This document shows positions 1 to 9,300 of a stretch of 64,000 nt of DNA, piece by piece. A model generated the notes under the pieces. That model was not told where the DNA came from and did no database searches. It saw only the letters and a program-made list of their open reading frames with translations. The DNA is taken from positions 1-64,000 of the forward strand of contig NZ_JPLA01000049.1 in NCBI RefSeq assembly GCF_001010355.1, written 5' to 3'. The stretch's first letter is position 1. Each line of letters begins with the position of its first letter. Made by a program: the position numbers and the translations under genes. The DNA is from Dyella japonica DSM 16301. Lineage in GTDB: Bacteria; Pseudomonadota; Gammaproteobacteria; Xanthomonadales; Rhodanobacteraceae.

Positions 1-21
1 CCCGGAGGGGAGAGGGAGTAG
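1..21 (+). CDS. 3' end of an upstream gene, possibly ileS (partial)
   Basis: Frame 1 reads PGGERE followed by a TAG stop at 19-21. In most gammaproteobacteria ileS lies directly upstream of lspA, and IleS proteins often end in a short tail after a GPG-like sequence, so this may be the last codons of isoleucyl-tRNA synthetase. Only six residues are visible, so the identity is an inference from gene order. Confidence 0.3.
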   Translation, partial: PGGERE

Positions 22-41
22 ACGCTCGCTAGATCGGACTC

Positions 42-533
42 ATGAAACCCAAACCCAACGCCCTTATCTGGCTTCTGCTCTCCGCCGTCGTCATCGTGCT
101 CGATCAGCTGAGCAAGTGGTGGGCGCTTGCGGCCCTGCAGCCGGCGGGCACGCCGCATCCGGTGATTCCCGGTTTCCTCAACTGGACGCTGGCCTTCAAC
201 AGGGGCGCGGCTTTCAGCTTCCTCGCCAATAACGACGGCTGGCAGCGCTGGTTCTTCGTGCTGCTCGCGGTGGTGATCAGCGGCGTGCTGGTGGTGTGGC
301 TGTCGCGCACGCCGCGTGGCGACTGGAAGACGGCAATGCCGCTGGGACTGATCGTGGGCGGCGCGTTGGGCAATCTCATCGACCGCCTGCATGCCTCGCA
401 GGTGACGGACTTTATCCACGTGTATTTCCGCGAGTGGAACTATCCGGTATTCAATCTCGCCGACTGTGGGATCACCGTGGGTGCGGTGATGCTGGTGGTT
501 TTTGGCTTGTTCCAGGGCAAGACCAAGGCCTGA
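42..533 (+). CDS. lspA: Lipoprotein signal peptidase (signal peptidase II)
   Basis: Inner-membrane aspartyl protease that removes the signal peptide from diacylglyceryl-modified prolipoproteins. The 163-residue length is normal for the family. Four hydrophobic segments are visible (about 8-28, 70-88, 97-113 and 138-158). The conserved NRGAAFSF block is at 53-60. The catalytic aspartates are read as D123 in VTDFI and D141 in FNLADC, close to the D124/D143 pair known in the Pseudomonas enzyme. The ATG at 42 lies 20 bases after the stop of the preceding frame and has only a weak Shine-Dalgarno sequence, which fits translation as a downstream gene of an ileS-lspA-ispH operon. ispH follows after a short gap. 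Confidence 0.95.
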   Translation: MKPKPNALIWLLLSAVVIVLDQLSKWWALAALQPAGTPHPVIPGFLNWTLAFNRGAAFSFLANNDGWQRWFFVLLAVVISGVLVVWLSRTPRGDWKTAMPLGLIVGGALGNLIDRLHASQVTDFIHVYFREWNYPVFNLADCGITVGAVMLVVFGLFQGKTKA

Positions 534-606
534 ACCCACCCTCACGTACGGTCATACCGGCCGTGCGATAATGCCGATCAGTCAGTCTGATAAGTCCGGA
601 GCTTCC

Positions 607-1566
607 GTGGACATCCTGCTCGCCAATCCCCGTGGTTTTTGCGCCGGTGTGGATCGCGCCATTGCCATTGTCGAACGCGCGCTCGAATCCTATGGCGCCC
701 CCATCTACGTGCGCCACGAAGTGGTGCACAACCGCTACGTGGTGGACAAGCTGCGTGCCGATGGCGCCGTGTTCGTCGAAGAACTGCACGAAGTGCCTGA
801 TGGCGCGACGGTCATCTTCAGCGCGCATGGCGTGTCCAAGGCGGTGCGCGAAGAAGCCGACCAGCGTGGCCTGAAGGTGTTCGACGCCACTTGTCCGCTG
901 GTCACCAAGGTGCATATGGAAGTGGCGCGCCTGGGCCGCATCGGCCGCAGCGTCGTGCTGATCGGTCATGGCGGCCACCCGGAAGTCGAAGGCACCATGG
1001 GCCAGTGGAATCCGGCCAACACGGGCGAGATCCTGCTGGTGGAATCGGTGGAATGCGTGGCCACGTTGGAGCCGAAGTTCCCGCACGAGCTTTCGTACGT
1101 CACGCAGACCACGCTGTCAGTCGACGACACCAAGGCGATCATCGAAGCGCTGCGCGCGAAATTCAGCGACATCGAAGGTCCGCGCAAGGACGACATCTGC
1201 TACGCCACGCAAAATCGCCAGGACGCCGTGCGCCGTCTCGCCGCCTCGGTGGATCTGATGCTGGTGGTCGGCTCGGTCAACAGCTCCAATTCCAACCGCC
1301 TGCGCGAGCTGGCGGAGAAAGAGGGTGTTCGTTCCTATCTCATCGATGGCGCGGAGCATATCGAGCGCAGCTGGCTCGACGGCGTCACCCACATCGGCCT
1401 CACCGCCGGCGCATCGGCACCGGACAAGCTCGTGCGCGACGTGATCGCGCGCCTGCAGTCGTGGGGCGCCGGCAACGTGCGCGAACTCGATGGCGAGCCG
1501 GAGACGATCACCTTCGCCCTGCCCAAGGAACTGCGCCTGGTCGGCGGTGTTTCCGCGAGTCTCTGA
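607..1566 (+). CDS. ispH: 4-hydroxy-3-methylbut-2-enyl diphosphate reductase (IspH/LytB)
   Basis: Last enzyme of the MEP isoprenoid pathway: a [4Fe-4S] protein that converts HMBPP to IPP and DMAPP. The N-terminal signature [12 protein letters not shown], the [11 protein letters not shown] block and the ICYATQNRQ block carry the three cluster cysteines; the [10 protein letters not shown] motif is also present. The GTG at 607 is chosen because it puts the protein at the family-typical start ([11 protein letters not shown]) and has a GGAG at 597-600 with 6-base spacing. An ATG at 571 would add 12 residues but has no good ribosome binding site; it remains possible. The gene follows lspA by 73 bases and is probably cotranscribed with it, a common gammaproteobacterial arrangement. 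Confidence 0.95.
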   Translation: MDILLANPRGFCAGVDRAIAIVERALESYGAPIYVRHEVVHNRYVVDKLRADGAVFVEELHEVPDGATVIFSAHGVSKAVREEADQRGLKVFDATCPLVTKVHMEVARLGRIGRSVVLIGHGGHPEVEGTMGQWNPANTGEILLVESVECVATLEPKFPHELSYVTQTTLSVDDTKAIIEALRAKFSDIEGPRKDDICYATQNRQDAVRRLAASVDLMLVVGSVNSSNSNRLRELAEKEGVRSYLIDGAEHIERSWLDGVTHIGLTAGASAPDKLVRDVIARLQSWGAGNVRELDGEPETITFALPKELRLVGGVSASL

Positions 1567-1577
1567 GCCCCGACATC

Positions 1578-1606
1578 TTGCGCGGTTCTGCTCCGCTCCG
1601 TAGAAT
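1578..1606 (+). promoter_or_regulatory. Sigma-70-like promoter of the tRNA-Thr gene
   Basis: TTGCGC at 1578-1583 (4 of 6 to the -35 consensus) and TAGAAT at 1601-1606 (5 of 6 to the -10 consensus) are separated by exactly 17 bases. The -10 ends 12 bases before the mature tRNA, which fits a short 5' leader. The promoter begins 11 bases after the ispH stop codon. Confidence 0.65.
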
Positions 1607-1618
1607 TCACGGTTCCTC

Positions 1619-1694
1619 GCCGGAATAGCTCAGTTGGTAGAGCGGCGCATTCGTAATGCGTAGGTCGTAGGTTCGATTCCTATTTCCGGCACCA
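1619..1694 (+). tRNA. tRNA-Thr (anticodon CGU)
   Basis: A complete 76-base cloverleaf can be drawn. The acceptor arm pairs GCCGGAA (1619-1625) with TTCCGGC (1684-1690). The D arm is GCTC/GAGC, the anticodon stem GCGCA/TGCGT closes the loop TTCGTAA, the T arm carries TTCGATT, the discriminator base is A, and CCA is encoded at 1692-1694. The anticodon CGT reads the threonine codon ACG. It has its own promoter upstream and a strong terminator downstream, so it is a monocistronic unit. Confidence 0.95.
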
Positions 1695-1736
1695 TATACT
1701 CATACGCAGGCGTCTCCCGGAGTCTGTAGTGGCCTT

Positions 1737-1763
1737 AAACCCCGCGTAACTGCGGGGTTTTTT
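1737..1763 (+). terminator. Rho-independent terminator of tRNA-Thr
   Basis: A perfect 9-bp stem, AAACCCCGC at 1737-1745 and GCGGGGTTT at 1752-1760, encloses a 6-base loop. The T run continues to 1763, giving six consecutive Ts. Confidence 0.9.
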
Positions 1764-2098
1764 GCGTATTGGGCAGGCGTTGGAGTGCTTCGGCAGTCGT
1801 TTCGGCCGGTGGGAGCGATGACGGAGAGTTCCGGTTGGCGCGCAGGCGGCATGCGGCAGCGTTCCTGCTGTGCTGGCTGGCCCCCGCTGATGCCGCATTA
1901 CGGGGCCCATCGGGTCGCGGATGCCTCCAGCCGCAGGATCGAAATCCGGCCTAGGGGCGCCGGCTCTGCAGGTTTCACGAGCCAGACCGGCGTGAATCGG
2001 TTCCGCCTTTTGGCGGGTGGGAGGCCACGTTGACTTCGGGCGGCCTGACCTTGTGCTAGGTTCCGAGCCCGATCGTCAACGCACGGGATGCTCGCGCC
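1764..2098. other. Intergenic stretch, no gene recognised
   Basis: The 335 bases between the tRNA terminator and the methyltransferase hold only short frames with no convincing start site or family resemblance. It should contain the methyltransferase promoter, but no clear -35/-10 pair stands out. No duplicate of the tRNA 3' end was noticed here. Confidence 0.5.
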
Positions 2099-3256
2099 AT
2101 GAGCTTGCGGACTTCGTTGAAGGGCCTCGCCAAGGCAGTTCCACCCATCGGGAGACTGGTCTCGCATCGTGACCGCCTGCTGGCGGAGCGGGACGACCTC
2201 GCGTTCGAGCGCGATCAACTGCACGCCGATCGTGCTCGATGGCAGGCCCAGGCGCAATGCAGCACGGCAGGTGCGGCCGAGATCGCAGCGGCAACTGCCC
2301 GTGCCGAGGCTGCCGAATTTGAAGTCTCGCAAGCGATTGGAGAAGTCAACCGCCTGCACGCGGTCGCCGCGGAGCGAGAAGCGCTGATCCTGTCCATGCG
2401 CGACCAGCTTGCGATGTTTGGCGAAGGGCCGCCTTATGTGCCCAATGGCCACTATTACTCCCCCATCGCCCCAAAGAGCGAGATCACCCGAGATGACGCC
2501 AGGATTTTTCGCGGCGTGCCGGATGCGATCCCCGGGGTTGACCTTCGACTGGAGCAGCAACTGACGCTACTAAAGGAGTTGCGCCAGTACTATGACGATC
2601 TGCCTTTCAGCGACCACAAGCAGGAAGGTCTGCGCTACCACTACGTCAATCCGTCCTACAGCTACTCGGACGGCATCTTCCTGAATGCGATGCTGCGACA
2701 CCTGCGACCGGACAGGGTGATTGAGATTGGGTCGGGCTACACCTCGGCCATGTTCCTGGATACGAACGAACGGTGGCTGGGCAACGGGCTCCAATTGACG
2801 TTCATTGAGCCGTACCCGGAGCTGCTCTATTCGCTCTTGAGGGAGGGTGACCGGGATGGTGTCACCGTTTACGCGAGCAGACTGCAGGATGTCGAGCTGA
2901 GCGTATTTGACGCGCTGGCGGCAGGCGACATTCTGTTTGTGGACTCGACCCACGTCAGTCGTGTGGGTAGCGACGTCAACTACATTTTTTTTGAGATTCT
3001 GCCCCGGCTGAAGTCCGGGGTTTTCATTCATTTCCACGACATATTCTTTCCCTTCGAGTATCCGAAGAGCTGGATTCTCGAAGGGCGAGCGTGGAACGAG
3101 ATTTACCTGCTGCGAGCATTTCTCCAGTTCAACGCGTGGTTTGACCTGGTGCTGTTCAACACCTTGCTCGAGCATAAATTTCCGCAGTACTTCGAAAGAG
3201 AGATGCCGCTATGCCTCAAGAACCCTGGCGGCAGCATCTGGCTCCGGAAGCGATGA
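2099..3256 (+). CDS. SAM-dependent methyltransferase with N-terminal coiled coil
   Basis: 385 residues. Residues about 22-110 are charged and heptad-like (LLAERDDLAFERDQLHADRA and on), predicting a coiled coil. The C-terminal part holds a class I methyltransferase fold of the Methyltransf_24 kind: motif I is VIEIGSGYTSAMFLD, followed by an acidic end of strand 2 (FIEPYP), DILFVDSTH as the motif IV region and FIHFHDIF. Such proteins often sit near glycosyltransferase or surface polysaccharide genes, but none is adjacent here; the target is unknown. The gene stands alone between a tRNA and the pilin cluster and looks noticeably poorer in GC than its neighbours, for example a run of eight Ts near 2985. 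This suggests horizontal acquisition. Start at ATG 2099. Confidence 0.75.
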   Translation: MSLRTSLKGLAKAVPPIGRLVSHRDRLLAERDDLAFERDQLHADRARWQAQAQCSTAGAAEIAAATARAEAAEFEVSQAIGEVNRLHAVAAEREALILSMRDQLAMFGEGPPYVPNGHYYSPIAPKSEITRDDARIFRGVPDAIPGVDLRLEQQLTLLKELRQYYDDLPFSDHKQEGLRYHYVNPSYSYSDGIFLNAMLRHLRPDRVIEIGSGYTSAMFLDTNERWLGNGLQLTFIEPYPELLYSLLREGDRDGVTVYASRLQDVELSVFDALAAGDILFVDSTHVSRVGSDVNYIFFEILPRLKSGVFIHFHDIFFPFEYPKSWILEGRAWNEIYLLRAFLQFNAWFDLVLFNTLLEHKFPQYFEREMPLCLKNPGGSIWLRKR

Positions 3257-3611
3257 GGTTGCGCAAAAGCTGAGCCCTCCCGCTCATGCTGCCGCCATCC
3301 GGCAACCGCATCATGAGGGGGGGGGCGCTTCCCTGTCCCCCCGCAATGCAGGCCGCCCTCGTTTGGGCAGGGACTCCTTATCGCAACAAGTTACGCCTGT
3401 CCCGAAAAAGCCCTTACATGACCATTGCTGTCTAAGCGCTAATATCTTGATGATTTTATGGGGTTATCTGCAATATTGCGGACCCTGTTCACGGATCCCG
3501 GAAGGCGAATGACCGCTTGTCGGCAAGTTCTTACCGTTCATCCCGAAAGAATTTACGATTTGTTTTGTAGGCCCTAGGCTGACCCTTAAGTAGTCAGAAG
3601 GGGGGCTGGCC
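3257..3611. other. Intergenic leader of the minor pilin operon
   Basis: 355 bases without a convincing gene. It includes a run of nine Gs near 3317-3325 and AT-richer sequence from about 3420 to 3590, which is where the pilin operon promoter is expected. No sigma-54 consensus was found. Confidence 0.5.
3552..3580 (+). promoter_or_regulatory. Possible promoter of the minor pilin operon
   Basis: TTTACG at 3552-3557 (4 of 6 to -35) and TAGGCT at 3575-3580 (3 of 6 to -10) are 17 bases apart, 31 bases before the fimT start. The match is modest and the assignment tentative. Confidence 0.35.
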
Positions 3612-4187
3612 ATGTGCATAAGAGCGCCAAGGGGCGTCGATAGCGGTAGCGGGCGTATCCAGGCCGGCTTCACGCTGGTCGAGTTGATGGTGACGCTGGT
3701 GGTACTCGTGGTGTTGACCGCGGTCGCCGTGCCGAGTTTTCGCAGCCTCACGCTTTCCAATCGCCTGACCGCTTCGGCCAACGAGATCGTGGGCACCATC
3801 CAGGTCGCGCGCATGGAAGCGATCAAGCGCAACGCGCGCACCCAGCTGTGCAGCAACTCCGCCACCAGCAATGCCGCCGACGCGCTGGGCCAGGCCTGCG
3901 GGACGTCCTTGGGCGCCGTGGTGGCCACGACGGCGGCGGGTCCCGTGGTGGTGCGCGAGAGTCAGCTCGATCTGACCGGCTCAGTGATTGTGGCCGGAAG
4001 CATGACGGCGCTGCGCTTCAACTCACAGGGCATCGCGCACGCCACCAGCAGTTCCGCGCCTTATGAAGGCCAGGTCATCGATATCTGTACGCCGTCGCTC
4101 CGTGCCGAGAATCATCGCGTGATTCAAATGGTGGCCGGTTCAGTCGTGCAGGCCGTCACGACGACTTCGACAGAGTGCTCCACATGA
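3612..4187 (+). CDS. fimT: GspH/FimT family minor pseudopilin
   Basis: 191-residue prepilin-like protein, first gene of a six-gene minor pilin operon. A class III signal peptide is visible: a basic leader, then cleavage expected at G-F in QAGFTLVELMVTL, with the conserved glutamate at mature position 5 and a hydrophobic helix (VVLVVLTAVAVP). The remainder resembles GspH/FimT domains: it has an N-terminal helix with VGTIQVARMEAIKRN and a Ser/Thr-rich C-terminal half ending in a cysteine. These proteins prime type IV pilus assembly together with PilV, PilW, PilX and PilE. ATG 3612 follows a GGGGGG-rich ribosome binding site; the stop overlaps the pilV start as ATGA. FimT versus FimU is not separable by eye. 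Confidence 0.85.
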   Translation: MCIRAPRGVDSGSGRIQAGFTLVELMVTLVVLVVLTAVAVPSFRSLTLSNRLTASANEIVGTIQVARMEAIKRNARTQLCSNSATSNAADALGQACGTSLGAVVATTAAGPVVVRESQLDLTGSVIVAGSMTALRFNSQGIAHATSSSAPYEGQVIDICTPSLRAENHRVIQMVAGSVVQAVTTTSTECST

Positions 4188-4693
4188 CGACGCATCGCTT
4201 TCATACCGGCCGTTCCCGCCGCCGCACCCATGGCTTTGGCATCGCCCGCGCACAACGCGGCGTGGGACTCATCGAGGTCCTGGTGGCGGTGTTGTTGCTG
4301 TCCATCGCGTTCCTCGGCGTCGCGGCGTTGCAGGCCAAGTCGCTGTCCACCAACAACAGCGCGATGGCACGCAGCATGGCGACGATGGCCAGCTATTCCA
4401 TCCTCGATGCGATGCGGGCGGATTACGACCTGGCCGCTTCGGGCGGTTACAACACCTCGTCGCCGATCAAGGCCAGCGCTTGCCCCGCAGCCGATACGAC
4501 GGTCAAGAACGCCCAGTTGAACGACTGGTGCGTGCAGCTGGGCAAGTCGCTGGGCGCGAGTGACTCGACGACGGGCAGCATCGCCTGCACCGGTACACGG
4601 GGCGACTGCACGATCACCATCACCTTCGACGACAGCCGTGCCGGGAAGGGTGGGGCGAGCAACCAGACCGTCGTGACCAGGGGCATGCTATGA
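4184..4693 (+). CDS. pilV: Type IV pilus modification protein PilV
   Basis: Minor pilin of about 169 residues. The prepilin site is unusual in having VGLIEV after the cleavage glycine (RGVGLIEVLVAVLLLSIAFLG), which is typical of PilV, followed by the PilV-like AALQAKSLSTNNSAMARSMAT region. Three cysteines in the second half could form disulfides. The ATG at 4184 is preferred over the GTG at 4175 because it makes the 4-base ATGA overlap with fimT and starts the MTTHRF leader. The stop overlaps pilW in the same way, so translation is probably coupled along the operon. It acts in the inner membrane and at the pilus base or tip. Confidence 0.9.
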   Translation: MTTHRFHTGRSRRRTHGFGIARAQRGVGLIEVLVAVLLLSIAFLGVAALQAKSLSTNNSAMARSMATMASYSILDAMRADYDLAASGGYNTSSPIKASACPAADTTVKNAQLNDWCVQLGKSLGASDSTTGSIACTGTRGDCTITITFDDSRAGKGGASNQTVVTRGML

Positions 4694-5697
4694 CGTCGCG
4701 ATTGATCCGTTCCGCGCTGCATCGTCGTGGCGCCGTGCGCGGCTTCACCCTTATCGAGCTGATGGTGGCCATGTTGCTGGGCCTGGTCGTGATGGCCGGC
4801 GTGGGCAGCGTGTTTCTTTCCAACCAGCGTGTCTATCGCACCAACCGTGCGCTCAGCGATGTGCAGGACAACTCGCGCGCGGCGTTCGAGTTGCTGGCGC
4901 GCGACATCCGCAATGCCGGCCTGACCGCGTGCAGCAACAGTGGCCGCGTGGCCAACGTGCTCAATATCGGCCCGGTCAACGGTGGCACGACCTGGTGGGG
5001 CAACTGGAACAATGCTGTCCGCGGCTTTGAAGGCAACGACACCGATGTGGCGGCCGGTACCGGCGATGCCGATCGCATCGCAGGACAGCCTTCGCTGCAA
5101 TTGCTCGGTGGCGACGATACGAGCTACAGCGTGGCGTCGCACGATACCGGCACGGCGCAGTTCACCTTGAACGAAGCCAGCACGGATCTGGCGGCAGGCG
5201 ATGTCTTCATCGTATGCGACTACGACCACGCAGCGATCTTCAAGTCCAACAGCTACAGCGCCACCTCCAAGACTATCGGCCACGCCACCACGGGCGGGAA
5301 CTGCTCGACGGGCCTGGGCTTTCCTACCTCGTGCGGTTCGGCCAACTTCTACACGTTTGGCGCCAACGCCTATGTCACGCGCCTGAATGTGTCGGACTGG
5401 TACGTCGGCAAGAATCCGGCGGGCACCCGCTCGCTGTATCGACTGGGTCGTGCCGGCGGCACGCCGACGCGCCAGGAAATGGTGCGTGGCGTCTCCGACA
5501 TGCAGCTGAGCTATCACCAGAGCGACCTGGCGGGCAAGCCGTTCGTCAAGGCCACCGACGTCACCAACTGGAGCAACGTGAACGCCGTTCGAGCCACGCT
5601 GACCATGCAGAGCGAGGACAGCCGCGCGAGTACGAGCAATACCTCGCTGGTACGCAGCTTCACCGTGACCACCACTGTGCGCAATCGGGTGCTGTGA
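4690..5697 (+). CDS. pilW: Minor pilin PilW
   Basis: 335 residues, normal for PilW. The prepilin motif RGFTLIELMVAMLLGLVVMAG is near residue 18. It is followed by the PilW hallmark FLSNQRVYRTNRALSDVQDNSRAAFELLARDIRNAG. The C-terminal half has the usual large mixed domain ending in a conserved LVRSFTVTTTVRNR. It begins with an ATGA overlap on pilV and is followed directly by pilX. PilW works with PilX and PilY1 in the priming and tip complex of the pilus. Confidence 0.92.
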   Translation: MTSRLIRSALHRRGAVRGFTLIELMVAMLLGLVVMAGVGSVFLSNQRVYRTNRALSDVQDNSRAAFELLARDIRNAGLTACSNSGRVANVLNIGPVNGGTTWWGNWNNAVRGFEGNDTDVAAGTGDADRIAGQPSLQLLGGDDTSYSVASHDTGTAQFTLNEASTDLAAGDVFIVCDYDHAAIFKSNSYSATSKTIGHATTGGNCSTGLGFPTSCGSANFYTFGANAYVTRLNVSDWYVGKNPAGTRSLYRLGRAGGTPTRQEMVRGVSDMQLSYHQSDLAGKPFVKATDVTNWSNVNAVRATLTMQSEDSRASTSNTSLVRSFTVTTTVRNRVL

Positions 5698-5698
5698 G

Positions 5699-6328
5699 AT
5701 GAATGCCATGATTCCTCAAGCCGTATTTTCCCGGGACATCCATTCGAACCCGCGCATGCGTGTCATGCGGCCATCGCCCTCGCGCCAGCGCGGTGTCGTG
5801 CTGGTCGTGGCCTTGCTGCTGCTGGTGGTGGTGACCCTGGTCGGCTTTGCCGCCGTGCGCGGCACCATCATGCAGCAGAAGATGGCCGCCAATCATTACG
5901 ACCGGCAGATCGCGTTCCAGAGCGCGGAGGCCGCGCTGCGTGCCGCCAAGCTGCGGATTGTGGCCAATCCGGGCGACATTGCGCGCAACTGCCGCACCGG
6001 CACAAGCGTATGCCTATCCAATCCGTTCAACGATCCGAATCTGCCTTCGGGCAGCATCAAAGATGTTGGCCAGGGGACGGCGGACGGCCAGTTCACCAAG
6101 GCATCCGTGGCAGCCAGCCAGCCGCAGTACGTGATCGAAAACATGGGCAACTGGGCTGATCCGACTTCCGATACCGGTTTCGATCAAAGCGCCAATTCCT
6201 ACAACTACGGCAACTCGGGCGGTTCAACCACAGCCGTCTACTACCGCATCACGGCACGCAGCGGCGATCCGGCAGCGGTGGGCGACCGCGCCGTCGTGGT
6301 TTTGCAGGCCATCGTCAAGCAACGCTGA
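5699..6328 (+). CDS. pilX: Minor pilin PilX
   Basis: 209 residues with the PilX N-terminal pattern: a basic leader, then RQRGVVLVVALLLLVVVTLVGFAAVRGTI, and directly after it QQKMAANHYDRQIAFQSAEAALRAAK. The glutamate in QSAEAALRAA is typical. Start ATG 5699 lies one base after the pilW stop; an in-frame ATG at 5708 is an alternative. PilX is part of the tip complex with PilW and PilY1. Confidence 0.9.
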   Translation: MNAMIPQAVFSRDIHSNPRMRVMRPSPSRQRGVVLVVALLLLVVVTLVGFAAVRGTIMQQKMAANHYDRQIAFQSAEAALRAAKLRIVANPGDIARNCRTGTSVCLSNPFNDPNLPSGSIKDVGQGTADGQFTKASVAASQPQYVIENMGNWADPTSDTGFDQSANSYNYGNSGGSTTAVYYRITARSGDPAAVGDRAVVVLQAIVKQR

Positions 6329-6385
6329 GTTTCATCGACGCGGCGCCGGTGGATCGTGCGTCGTTCACCTTCAGGGCGGATCGAT

Positions 6386-9300
6386 ATGAACAATCATTCC
6401 AGCTTGCGCGCCCGCGCAGGCCGCTTTACGGGCAGGCTGCTGTCGGTCGGCCTCACGGTGCTGGCGCTCGGTGTGCTTTCCACGCCGAGCATGGCGGCGG
6501 TGACGGTGGACCAGCAGCCGCTGATCATCCAGAAATCGCTGCCGCCCAACATCGTGCTGATGTTCGACGACTCAGGCTCCATGGCCTGGGACTTCATGCC
6601 CGATGCGAAATTCCTGCCCGGTGCGACGACCAACAACAACGTCACGCTGGTGGATCTCGATGCGCTGCGCTATTCGGGCAATAACGGCACCTACTACAAC
6701 CCCAGCGTGACCTATGCGCCGCCGGTCAAGGCCGATGGCACGAAGTACACCGCGCCCACCGGCATCGACAGCGCCTTTGTCGATGGTTTTCGCAGTCCCA
6801 CCACCACGGATGTGACGCAGTACGCGTCCGATAGCTTCTGCGATTACAACAACGTCAGTTCGCGCAACTGTACGAGCGGAAACAGTACGTCTTACCACTA
6901 CTTCAAGTACTACTCGGCGATCACGACCTCGTCGACCAATACAAGCACGTATGCGGCCAATCCCAGATGCACCAGCGGCTCCGATACGCTGGTCAAGGAT
7001 GGCGGCGCCAACAATGGCATGTGCAAGCACACCAACAGCAAGGGCGTTGTCAGCTACGTAAATCCGAGCACCAGCTGCGACAGTGCGGACACGTATCTGC
7101 CGGCCAGCATGATGTGCCAGAAGGTCACCACGGTTACGACCACGACCAATCTGTTCACCTATACGGTGCCGGGAACCAACGGAACCTATACGCGTAAATA
7201 CATCGGCAAGACTGGCGCCTGCACGGCCGCGAACCTGACCTCGGCCAGCTGTGACGACAGCCCGACGGCGCAGCAGAACGTGGCCAACTGGTTCTCGTAT
7301 TTCCGCACGCGCATCCTGATGGCCAAGAGCGGCCTGATGAACTCGTTCTCGACGCTCGATACCACCTTCCGCGTGGGCTTCGGTTCGATCGACGGCAACA
7401 ACGACTCCAAGCTGCCCACCGATCAGACCACCAAGAACAACTTCAATATCGCCAACGTCAAACCCTTCGTCGATCAGAAGAGTGCCTTCTGGACGTGGCT
7501 TGAGGGTGAGACGGCAAACAACGGCACGCCATTGCGTACGGCCCTGGATGCGGTCGGTCAGTACTACAAGACCGATCAGCCCTGGGGCGCGATGAACAGC
7601 GATCCGGACTTTGACACCGCCAGCGGCAACACCGAGCTGGCCTGCCGCCAGTCCTACACCATCCTCACCACCGATGGTTTCTGGAACGGTGCCGCGGCTC
7701 CCACCACCATCGGCGACGCTGACAGCACCGCCAAGACCAACACTGGCGCCAACAATCAGTCGTACACGTTCAGCGCCGCCAAGCCCTACAAGGATGGCGT
7801 GTCCAACACGCTGGCCGACGTGGCGATGTATTACTGGGTCAACGACCTGCGCACGAATACGTCCAACGAAGTGCCGGTGAACAACGAGGATCCGGCCTTC
7901 TGGCAGCACATGACCACGTTCACCCTGGGCCTGGGCTTTACGCCGACCGGCATCACGCCGGCGGGGACCACCGTCGACCAGGTCTTCAACTGGGCGCGTG
8001 GCGGCACAGCCATCAATGGTTTCGCGTGGCCGGCGACCAGCTCCGACAGCATCAACAACATTGCCGACCTGGCCCATGCGGCGGTGAATGGTCATGGCGG
8101 CTTTTACTCCGCCACCAGTCCGGAAGCATTCACCAGCGGCCTGAAAGATGCGCTCAAGCGCGCCACGGAGCGCGTCGGTACGGGCGCGAGCCTGGCCGCG
8201 AACTCCACGCAGCTGAAGACCGGTACGGTCGCCTATCAGGCCAACTACTACACGGCCAAGTGGAAAGGCGACCTCAAGGCGCTGTCGATCAATGCCAACT
8301 CCGGTGCGATTGCCACCAATCCCGATTGGACGGCGACGTCGGCGCTGCCGGCCTATGCCGATCGCAAGGTCTACAGCTACAACGCCTCTGCGGCGTCGCC
8401 CAATACGCCGGTGTTCCAGTTCAATGCCGCCAACGTCGGCATGCTCTCTGGCACGCAGCAGCTCGCGCTCGGCGCGACCAGCGCCGAGCAGCAAACCATG
8501 ATCAGCTACCTGCTGGGCGATACCTCGCAGGAGCAGCGCAATGGCGGCAGCTTGCGCAACCGCGACACGCCCCTGGGTGACATCGTCAACTCGCAGCCGG
8601 TGTACGTCGGCGCACCGAATGCGAACCAATTCGTGGGCAAGAGCTTCACCGGTTCCAGCACCTTCGCTGATTACGCCGCGGGCAAGGCCGGCCGGGCCGG
8701 TCGCATCCTGGTTGCAGCCAACGACGGCATGCTGCATGCCTTCAATGGCGCGACGGGCGCCGAGGTGTACGCGTATCTGCCCTCGGCGGTGATCACCAGC
8801 AACCTCAAGCAGATTGCGAATCCCGCCTACGGCGGCACCGACGTCGCGCATCAGTACTTCAACGATGGCGAATTGACGGTAGCCGACGTGTACTACGGCA
8901 GCCCTGGCGCGTGGCATACCGTGGCGGTGGGCACCACCGGTCGCGGTCTGGCCAAGGCGGTCTACGCACTCGATGTCACCGATCCGGCTGTCTTCAAGTT
9001 GCTGTGGGAACGTTCGGCAGCCGATGGTCTGAGCAACAGCGGCTATATCGGTCAGATGAACGGCAAGCCGGTGGTCGCGCAAACGGCGAACGGTTCGTGG
9101 TCGGTGCTGATCGGCAATGGCTACAACAGCAGCAATGACACGGCGGCGCTGCTGCAGTTCGGCATCACCGATGGCGCGCTGACGGTGCACACCACCACCG
9201 ATACCGCGACCGGCAACGGTCTGGCGGCTCCCGCGGTGTGGATCGGCAATAGCTCCAACGGCATCAGCACGGTGGCCTATGCGGGCGATGCCAAGGGGCA

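Noticed and set aside
1619..1694. tRNA-Thr as an active attachment site of a genomic island
   Set aside because: No integrase gene and no second copy of the tRNA 3' end were noticed in the window.
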